Of a stretch of 64,000 nucleotides of DNA, positions 56,401 through 64,000 are shown one piece after another. The notes beneath the pieces were generated by a model. The model ran no database searches and had not been told where the DNA came from. It saw nothing but the letters and a program-made list of their open reading frames with translations. This stretch comes from Bolinopsis microptera (lineage: Eukaryota > Ctenophora > Tentaculata > Lobata > Bolinopsidae). The DNA is taken from the NCBI RefSeq assembly GCF_026151205.1, contig NC_087073.1, positions 22,357,779-22,421,778 on the forward strand, given 5' to 3'. A program made the translations under genes and the position numbers. Each line of letters begins with the position of its first letter. Within the stretch, counting starts at the first letter, position 1.

Positions 56401-59400
56401 GATCTCATTCATCCAAAATTAATGATAAAACTGGTGACACTGACAGTGACGGAAAATTTAAGAAGCCTGGGGTCGGATGACACGGGCTGCAAAAGCGGGG
56501 ACTTTGTACCCTACTATCACTGATAGTGGGGTACAAAGTACTAGTAGAGTGATCGCTAGTTTCGTGTGATTTACAGGTTTTTGAGGAAGGTGAGAACATC
56601 TGATTGGGAGCTAAGTGGTTAAGCTGTTGGTGGTGGCACAGATTGGGTTCCTTCAAAGAGGGCTGACCTGGGAGAATGCGAATTATTTCGATTGGATAGA
56701 ATATCAAAGACTGCAATGCGAGTTTATAAGTTTTGTCGTTTTGATCGATTATCTAAATGTCTAGTTTTCAGTAATTTGAAAACTGAAACGTCAGTTTGTT
56801 CTTACCGTATATTTTTGAATGCTCCACTCTTCGACTCAAAGCTCAGTCCTTCATTGATTTTCTGCACTATTATCCCGGAGTATTACACTGTTACAACCCC
56901 TCTGTAACACCCCCTCTGTAACACCCCTCTGTAACACTCCCTCTGTAACACCCCCTCTGTAACACCCCATCTGTATTACCCCCTCTGTAACACCTCATCT
57001 GTAACACCCCTCTATAACACTCCCTATGTAACACCCCATCTGTATTACCCCCTCTGTAACACCTCATCTGTAACACCCCTTCTGTAACACTCCCTCTGTA
57101 ACACTCCCTCTGTAACACCCCATCTGTATTACCCCCTCTGTAACACCTCATCTGTAACACCCCTCTATAACACTCCCTATGTAACACCCCATCTGTATTA
57201 CCCCCTCTGTAACACCTCATCTGTAACACCCCTCTATAACACTCCCTATGTAACACCCCATCTGTATTACCCCCTCTGTAACACCTCATCTGTAACACCC
57301 CTTCTATAACACTCCCTCTGTAACACTCCCTCTGTAACACCCCCTCTGTAACACCCCTCTGTAACACCCCCTCTGTAACACCCCCTCTGTAATACCCCCT
57401 TTGTAACACTCCCTCTGTAACACCCCCTCTGTAACACTCCCTCTGTAACACCCCCTCTGTAACACCCTCTCTGTAACACCCCCTCCGTAACAACCCCTCT
57501 GTAACACCCCCTCTGTAGCACCCCCTCTGTAACACTCCCTCTGTAACACTCCCTCTGTAACACTCCCTCTGTAACACTCCCTCTGTAACACTCCCTCTGT
57601 AACACTCCCTCTGTAACACCCCCTCTGTAACACTCCCTATATAACACCCCCTCCGTAACAACCCCTCTGTAACACCCCCTCTGTAACACTCCCTCTGTAA
57701 CACCCCCTCTGTAACACCCCCTCTGTAACACCCCCTCTGTAACACTCCCTATATAACACCCCCTCCGTAACAACCCCTCTGTAACACCCCCTCTGTAGCA
57801 CCCCCTCTGTAACACCCCTCTGTAACACTCCCTCTGTAACACTCCCTCTGTAACACTCCCTCTGTAACACCCCCTCTGTAACACTCCCTATATAACACCC
57901 CCTCCGTAACAACCCCTCTGTAACACCCCCTCTGTAGCACCCCCTCTGTAACACTCCCTCTGTAACACTCCCTCTGTAACACCCCCTCTGTAACACCCCC
58001 TCTGTAACACTCCCTCTGTAACACCCCCTCTGTAACACTCTCTCTGTAACACCTCATCTGTAACACTCCCTCTGTAACACTCCCTCTGTAACACCCCCTC
58101 TGTAACACTCCCTTTGTAACACTCCCTCTGTAACACCCCCTCTGTAACACCCCCTCTGTAACACTCCCTCTGTAACACCCCTCTGTAACACCCCCTCTGT
58201 AACACCCCCTCTGTAACACCTCATCTGTAACACCCCTTCTATAACACTCCCTCTGTAACACTCCCTCTGTAACACCCCCTCTGTAACACCCCTCTGTAAC
58301 ACCCCCTCTGTAACACCCCCTCTGTAATACCCCCTTTGTAACACTCCCTCTGTAACACCTCATCTGTAACCATCCCTCTGTAACACCCCCTCTGTAACAC
58401 CCCTCTGTAACACCCCCTCTGTAACACTCCCTCTGTAACACCCCCTCTGTAACACTCCCTCTGTAACACCCCCTCTGTAACACCCTCTCTGTAACACCCC
58501 CTCTGTAACAACCCCTCTGTAACACCCCCTCTGTAGCACCCCCTCTGTAACACTCCCTCTGTAACACTCCCTCTGTAACACTCCCTCTGTAACACTCCCT
58601 CTGTAACACTCCCTCTGTAACACTCCCTCTGTAACACCCCCTCTGTAACACTCCCTATATAACACCCCCTCCGTAACAACCCCTCTGTAACACCCCCTCT
58701 GTAACACTCCCTCTGTAACACCCCCTCTGTAACACCCCCTCTGTAACACCCCCTCTGTAACACTCCCTATATAACACCCCCTCCGTAACAACCCCTCTGT
58801 AACACCCCCTCTGTAGCACCCCCTCTGTAACAACCCCTCTGTAACACTCCCTCTGTAACACTCCCTCTGTAACACTCCCTCTGTAACACCCCCTCTGTAA
58901 CACTCCCTATATAACACCCCCTCCGTAACAACCCCTCTGTAACACCCCCTCTGTAGCACCCCCTCTGTAACACTCCCTCTGTAACACTCCCTCTGTAACA
59001 CCCCCTCTGTAACACCCCCTCTGTAACACTCCCTCTGTAACACCCCCTCTGTAACACTCTCTCTGTAACACCTCATCTGTAACACTCCCTCTGTAACACT
59101 CTCTCTGTAACACCCCCTCTGTAACACTCCCTTTGTAACACTCCCTCTGTAACACCCCCTCTGTAACACCCCCTCTGTAACACTCCCTCTGTAACACCCC
59201 TCTGTAACACCCCCTCTGTAACACCCCCTCTGTAACACTCCCTCTGTAACACCCCTCTGTAACACCCCCTCTGTAACACCCCCTCTGTAACACCCCCTCT
59301 GTAACACTCCCTCTGTAACACCCCCTTCAAAGAAAGATGATGTTTAGTGAACAAGACAGCTACTGTGGTATGATAGATAACTACCAGGAGCAGACTACTG

Positions 59401-59899
59401 GTTACCCTGGTTACCTGCAGGGTTCCTCCGAACTATTCTCAAGATCTCACTCACCTAGGACGGTTAGTAACAGACTTGTTCTCTTTAAGTGAGTTTAACA
59501 AGTAGAACTTGAGGAAAGTCGAAGGGAATAGCATAACTAAAAGTACAATTTGCTAATTGCTATAGTGATATATCCTTGAATGTCAAATTGTCAAGCTGCA
59601 AAGATTATATATATATATAAGAATAAGATTTAATTTTGATTAGGCTTTTTGATATAATCCATTTTCTGGCATTTAAACAGCATGCTTATAAACGTTCTAT
59701 CAAGATGTTGACTATCTGGAGTGTATAGCCTAGCCTGGAGGGGGATTTGGTTAAATGTTGACTGATTTACAATTTAATCATCCTTCAATTTGAACAAATC
59801 CTTTTAGCAAAATCAAAATATCTTTATCAGGTCAAAAGGATAAACTCAAACGCAAGGAAACGTTTGCGACAACATATTGTAAATGAGGCTTTCTTAAAG
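47487..59899 (+). CDS. Coiled-coil-rich protein, many exons (partial at both ends)
   Basis: Exons by GT/AG sites and phase: 47487-47702, 51579-51645, 51879-52004, 52204-52334, 52624-52749, 52898-53158, 53260-53358, 53483-53593, 54096-54266, 54439-54525, 59337-59462, 59831-59899. Exon 1 starts in mid-codon, so coding sequence lies upstream. All joins fit except 52334 to 52624, where phase 2 meets phase 0; a small exon is missing or there is an indel in the G-rich repeat. The product is helical and charged (KVKELDRKLESYQ, EEKIIKQLWELEEHI, RRRRQRHQRAQKLIE) with no enzyme motif. If the donor at 54526 is unused, the frame stops at 54531. No family is recognised; nearby X-boxes suggest a ciliary or axonemal protein. 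Confidence 0.6.
47703..51107 (+). repeat. 45-bp array, about 76 near-identical copies, starting at a 5' splice site
   Basis: The unit contains ATACTTTACTTAGACT|GTGAGTTTGTTTATTC. The exon before it ends CATACTTAGACT|gtgagt, so each copy repeats the exon end plus donor. Only one base variant (near 47881) was noticed in all copies, implying very recent expansion or homogenisation. Confidence 0.98.
52335..52541 (+). repeat. 52-58-bp tandem copies of an exon end plus donor, followed by a 22-G run
   Basis: The exon ends GGGAAATATCAAG|gtagctgc. Three further copies of AAATATCAAGGTAGCTGCAA follow at 52-58-bp spacing inside the intron, with G-rich spacers, and the last copy ends in 22 consecutive G (52520-52541). 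Confidence 0.93.
53772..53785. promoter_or_regulatory. RFX X-box palindrome 2
   Basis: GTTACCATGGTAAC, a perfect 14-bp palindrome matching the X-box. It is in an intron of the coiled-coil gene. Confidence 0.6.
54267..54325 (+). repeat. Short tandem copies of ACAG|GTAT at a 5' splice site
   Basis: The exon end TTACAG|gtatag is followed within 60 bp by TATACAGGTATTATACAGGTATAG, so the donor with its exon context occurs three times. Looks like an early stage of the arrays seen elsewhere. Confidence 0.6.
55493..55506. promoter_or_regulatory. RFX X-box palindrome 3
   Basis: A second perfect GTTACCATGGTAAC, preceded by GGTAACGGAGC. Nearby are CACGTGAC (about 55438) and CATGTGAC (about 55501-55508). 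The cluster looks like a promoter or enhancer, possibly of a gene starting near the exon at 59337. Confidence 0.6.
56501..56539. repeat. 39-bp near-perfect palindrome
   Basis: ACTTTGTACC...GGTACAAAGT with a central TATCACTGATA. Only one base pair is mismatched by eye. It could extrude a hairpin; function unknown. Confidence 0.75.
56895..59329 (+). repeat. 14-bp minisatellite array 1 (CCCCCTCTGTAACA)
   Basis: About 170 units of 13-14 bp with variants (CTCCC, CTCAT, ATCTG, CTATATAA). Blocks of roughly 230-450 bp recur, giving higher-order structure; compare 57480-57640 with 58500-58660. On the sense strand it is pyrimidine-rich and stops 7 bp before the acceptor of the exon at 59337. Confidence 0.97.
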
Positions 59900-59943
59900 G
59901 TATGTGATGAAAACAGTTTATCTAGGAGTAGAGATATTATCAC

Positions 59944-62900
59944 AGTCCTAACAGTGACGTCACTGTGACGTCACTGTGTCCTAGTAGTGACGCCACTGTG
60001 TCCTAGCAGTGACGCCACTGTGTCCTAGCAGTGTGTCCTAGTAGTGACGCCACTGTGTCCTAGTAGTGACGCTACTGTGTCCTAGTAGTGACGCCACTGT
60101 GTCCTAGTAATGACGCCACTGTGTCCTAGTAGTGACGCCACTGTGTCCTAGTAGTGACGCCACTGTGTCCTAGTAGTGACGCCACTGTGTCCTAGTAGTG
60201 ACGCCAATGTGTCCTAGTAGTGACGCCACTGTGTCCTAGTAGTGACGCCACTGTGTCCTAGTAGTGACGCCACTGTGTCCTAGTAGTGACACCACTGTGT
60301 CCTAACAGTGACGCCACTGTGTCCTAGTAGTGACGCCACTGTGTCCTAGCAGTGACGCCACTGTGACGTCACTGTGACGCCACTGTGTCCTAGCAGTGAC
60401 GCCACTGTGACCTAGCAGTGACGTCACTGTGTCCTAGCAGTGACGCCACTGTGTCCTAGCAGTGACGCCACTGTGTCCTAGCAGTGACGCCACTGTGTCC
60501 TAGCAGTGACGCCACTGTGTCCTAGCAGTGACGCCACTGTGTCCTAGTAGTGACGCCACTGTGTCCTAGTAGTGACGCCACTGTGTCCTAGTAGTGACGC
60601 CACTGTGTCCCAGTAGTGACGTCACTGTGACGTCACTGTGTCCTAGCAGTGACGCCACTGTGTCCTAGTAGTGACGCCACTGTGTCCTAGTAGTGACGCC
60701 ACTGTGTCCTAGTAGTGACGCCACTGTGTCCTGGTAGTGACGCCACTGTGTCCTAGTAGTGACGCCACTGTGTCCTAGTAGTGACGCCACTGTGTCCTAG
60801 CAGTGACGCCACTGTGTCCTAGCAGTGACACCACTGTGTCCTAGCAGTAACGCCACTGTGTCCTAGCAGTGACGTCACTGTGACGTCACTGTGACGCCAC
60901 TGTGTCCTAGCAGTGACGCCACTGTGTCCTAGTAGTGACGCCACTGTGTCCTAGTAGTGACGCCACTGTGTCCTAGTAGTGACGCCACTGTGTCCTAGTA
61001 GTGACGCCACTGTGTCCTAGTAGAGACGCCACTGTGTCCTAGTAGTGACGCCACTGTGTCCTAACAGTGACGCCACTGTGTCCTAGTAGTGACGCCACTG
61101 TGTCCTAGTAGTGACGTCATTGTGACGTCACTGTGACGCCACTGTGTCCTAGCAGTGACGCCACTGTGTCCTAGCAGTGACGTCACTGTGTCCTAACAGT
61201 GACGACACTGTGTCCTAGTAGTGACGTCACTGTGACGTCACTGTGACGCCACTGTGTCCTAGCAGTGACGCCACTGTGTCCTAGCAGTGACGCCACTGTG
61301 TCCTAGTAGTGACGCCACTGTGTCCTAGTAGTGACGCCACTGTGTCCTAGCAGTGACGCCACTGTGTCCTAGCAGTGACGCCACTGTGTCCTAGCAGTGA
61401 CGCCACTGTGTCCTAGCAGTGACGCCACTGTGTCCTAGCAGTGACGCCACTGTGTCCTAACAGTGACGACACTGTGTCCTAGTATAGCCACTGTGTCCTA
61501 GCAGTGACGTCACTGTGTCCTAGCAGTGACGTCACTGTGTCCTAGTAGTGACGCCACTGTGTCCTAACATTGACGCCACTGTGTCCTAGTATAGCCACTG
61601 TGTCCTAACAGTGACGTCACTGTGTCCTAGCAGTGACGTCACTGTGTCCTAGTAGTGACGCCACTGTGTCCTAGTAGTGACGCCACTGTGTCCTAGCAGT
61701 GACGCCACTGTGTCCTAGCAGTGACGCCACTGTGTCCTAGCAGTGACGTCACTGTGACGTCACTGTGACACCACTGTGTCCTAGCAGTGACGCCACTGTG
61801 TCCTAGCAGTGACGCCACTGTGTCCTAGTAGTGACGCCACTGTGTCCTAGTAGTGACGCCACTGTGTCCTAGTAGTGACGCCACTGTGTCCTAGTAGTGA
61901 CGCCACTGTGTCCTAACAGTGACGCCACTGTGTCCTAGTAGTGACGCCACTGTGTCCTAGTAGTGACGTCACTGTGACGTCACTGTGACGCCACTGTGTC
62001 CTAGCAGTGACGCCACTGTGTCCTAGTAGTGACGCCACTGTGTCCTAGTAGTGACGCAACTGTGTCCTAGTAGTGACGTCACTGTGACGTCACTGTGACG
62101 CCACTGTGTCCTAGCAGTGACGCCACTGTGTCCTAGCAGTGACGTCACTGTGTCCTAACAGTGACGACACTGTGTCCTAGTATAGCCACTGTGTCCTAGC
62201 AGTGACGTCACTGTGTCCTAGCAGTGACGTCACTGTGTCCTAGTAGTGACGCCACTGTGTCCTAACATTGACGCCACTGTGTCCTAGTATAGCCACTGTG
62301 TCCTAACAGTGACGTCACTGTGTCCTAGCAGTGACGTCACTGTGTCCTAGTAGTGACGCCACTGTGTCCTAGTAGTGACGCCACTGTGTCCTAGCAGTGA
62401 CGCCACTGTGTCCTAGCAGTGACGCCACTGTGTCCTAGCAGTGACGTCACTGTGACGTCACTGTGACACCACTGTGTCCTAGCAGTGACGCCACTGTGTC
62501 CTAGCAGTGACGCCACTGTGTCCTAGTAGTGACGCCACTGTGTCCTAGTAGTGACGCCACTGTGTCCTAGTAGTGACGCCACTGTGTCCTAGTAGTGACG
62601 CCACTGTGTCCTAACAGTGACGCCACTGTGTCCTAGTAGTGACGCCACTGTGTCCTAGTAGTGACGTCACTGTGACGTCACTGTGACGCCACTGTGTCCT
62701 AGCAGTGACGCCACTGTGTCCTAGTAGTGACGCCACTGTGTCCTAGTAGTGACGCAACTGTGTCCTAGTAGTGACGTCACTGTGACGTCACTGTGACGCC
62801 ACTGTGTCCTAGCAGTGACGCCACTGTGTCCTAGCAGTGACGCCACTGTGTCCTAGTAGTGACGCCACTGTGTCCTAGTAGTGACGCCACTGTGTCCTAG

Positions 62901-63199
62901 TAGTGACGCCACTGTGTCCTAGCAGTGACGCCACTGTGTCCTAGCAGTGACGCCACTGTGTCCTAGCAGTGACGCCACTGTGTCCTAGCAGTGACGCCAC
63001 TGTGTCCTAGCAGTGACGCCACTGTGTCCTAACAGTGACGACACTGTGTCCTAGTATAGCCACTGTGTCCTAGCAGTGACGTCACTGTGTCCTAGCAGTG
63101 ACGTCACTGTGTCCTAGTAGTGACGCCACTGTGTCCTAGTAGTGACGCCACTGTGTCCTAACAGTGACGCCACTGTGTCCTAGTATAGCCACTGTGTCC
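59944..63199 (+). repeat. 22-bp minisatellite array (GTGACGCCACTGTGTCCTAG core)
   Basis: About 145 units. Variants carry GTGACGTCACTG, containing the CRE octamer TGACGTCA, often doubled as GTGACGTCACTGTGACGTCA. A block of about 700 bp (near 61480-62090) is repeated almost exactly at about 62165-62770, so the array has higher-order duplications. It follows the donor at 59899 by 45 bp. Confidence 0.97.
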
Positions 63200-63349
63200 T
63201 AGCCCTTGTTATTAATTGCTAAGTCGTCACCACGCGGGAGAAATGAGGAGAAAGCTACAATAGCGCTTACAACAACAACAAAACAGTAACGCGTAGAAAC
63301 CAACTTCAGATCCTATAACCGAGATAATAACCACAACTCATCGTTTTTT
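63200..63349 (+). other. Unique spacer between arrays
   Basis: 150 bp of unique sequence between the 22-bp array and the second 14-bp array, ending in a T-run and TAG that could be a splice acceptor at 63352. Confidence 0.4.
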
Positions 63350-63362
63350 TAGTTACGAGACA

Positions 63363-63957
63363 CCTGTAACACCCCCTCTGTAACACCCCCTCTGTAACAC
63401 CCCCTCTGTAACACCCCCTCTGTAACACCCTCTCTGTAACACCCCCTCTGTAACACCCCCTCTGTAACACCCCCTCTGTAACACCCCCTCTGTAACACCC
63501 CTTCTGTAATACCCCCTCTGTAACACCCCCTCTGTAACACCCCCTCTGTAACACTCCCTCTGTAACACCCCCTCTGTAACACCCCCTCTGTAACACCCCC
63601 TCTGTAACATCCCCTCTGTAACACCCCTCTGTAATACTCCATCTGTAACACCCCCTCTGTAACACCCCCTATGTAACACCCCCTCTGTAACACCCTCTCT
63701 GTAACACCCCCTCTGTAACACCCCCTCTGTAACACCCCCTCTGTAACACCACCTCTGTAACACCCCCTCTGTAACACCCCCTCTGTAACACCCCCTCTGT
63801 AACACCCCCTCTGTAACACCCCTCTGTAACACCCCCTCTGTAACACTCCCTCTGTAACACTCTCTCTGTAACACTCCCTCTGTAACACTCCCTCTGTAAC
63901 ACCCCCTCTGTAACACCCCCTCTGTAACACCCCCTCTGTAACACTCCCTCTGTAAAA
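63363..63957 (+). repeat. 14-bp minisatellite array 2, flanked by 13-bp direct repeats
   Basis: About 42 units of CCCCCTCTGTAACA, the same unit as array 1. TAGTTACGAGACA occurs just before it (63350-63362) and just after it (63962-63974). Confidence 0.95.
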
Positions 63958-63964
63958 CCCCTAG

Positions 63965-64000
63965 TTACGAGACATGGTTCCAGCCAGGAGACCCGAGAAG
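63965..64000 (+). CDS. Possible next exon of the coiled-coil gene (partial)
   Basis: After a CCCCTAG acceptor-like site the sequence is open in phase 0 (LRDMVPARRPEK), matching the phase at 59899. Too short for certainty; it runs off the window. Confidence 0.3.

Larger units (their letters stand above)
54532..56894 (+). other. Long intron or intergenic region
   Basis: No supported exon. Contains an X-box (55493), CACGTGAC/CATGTGAC sites near 55437-55505 and a 39-bp near-palindrome (56501). The frame at 55398-55670 opens on GTG and has no recognisable domain. If the exon at 54439 is the last coding exon, this region would be intergenic and 59337 onward would be a separate gene. Confidence 0.45.

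Noticed and set aside
56891-59354. Minus-strand frames of the MLQRGCYRGGVTEGVL type (also 63306-63944)
   Set aside because: Artefacts of the 13-14-bp minisatellite. Frames overlap in all phases and change with each 13-bp unit.
34866-63957. Resemblance of the regular arrays to CRISPR
   Set aside because: Head-to-tail tandem repeats with no unique spacers, in a eukaryotic genome, and no cas genes.

Overview
This is a stretch of a metazoan nuclear genome, probably a marine invertebrate and possibly a cnidarian. The evidence is AT-rich DNA, short spliceosomal introns with GT..AG ends, animal housekeeping genes (GPN3, SNX17, a mitochondrial release factor), several CR1/L2-like LINE copies, and a short TTAGGG-like tract. 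The species cannot be named from the window. Nothing prokaryotic is present.

Layout. (1) 1-11.5 kb: the minus strand carries a KH-domain exon cut by the window edge and a candidate upstream exon of unknown function. Next to them is a retroelement-type ORF split in two by a full-length LINE with both ORFs open (2.67-9.70 kb). (2) 12.6-22.8 kb is a compact gene block. GPN3 (6 exons), an F-box protein, a mitochondrial class-I release factor and SNX17 lie on the minus strand, and a five-exon SAM-dependent methyltransferase lies on the plus strand, divergent from SNX17. All exon joins given for GPN3 and the methyltransferase keep phase. (3) 23.1-31.9 kb is a stack of nested transposons. A 5'-truncated plus-strand LINE is broken by a 2.16-kb inverted-repeat DNA element with an 8-bp target duplication, by a minus-strand LINE, and by a 3' fragment of its own family. 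(4) 31.9-34 kb holds short inverted repeats, a 24-bp CACGTG tandem, CCACT pentamers and a TTAGGG-like tract. (5) 34.07-46.47 kb is a three-exon gene for a predicted N-myristoylated 236-residue repeat protein. Its first intron is about 11.5 kb, almost all of it a 53-bp tandem array. (6) 47.5-64 kb is a many-exon gene for a coiled-coil-rich protein that I cannot name. Its introns hold 45-bp, 52-bp, 14-bp and 22-bp tandem arrays, and three RFX X-box-like palindromes lie in the region, which hints at a ciliary role.

The most interesting pattern is that tandem repeats repeatedly begin exactly at 5' splice sites: after the exons ending at 1833 (minus), 14457 (minus), 47702, 52334 and 54266. In three of these the repeated unit includes the end of the exon. 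The units of the large arrays also read on the host-gene sense strand as GT...AG blocks, with AG touching or almost touching the next GT. This suggests that introns here grow by tandem duplication of splice-site-bearing units and may be removed by recursive splicing. That is inference; transcript data would test it.
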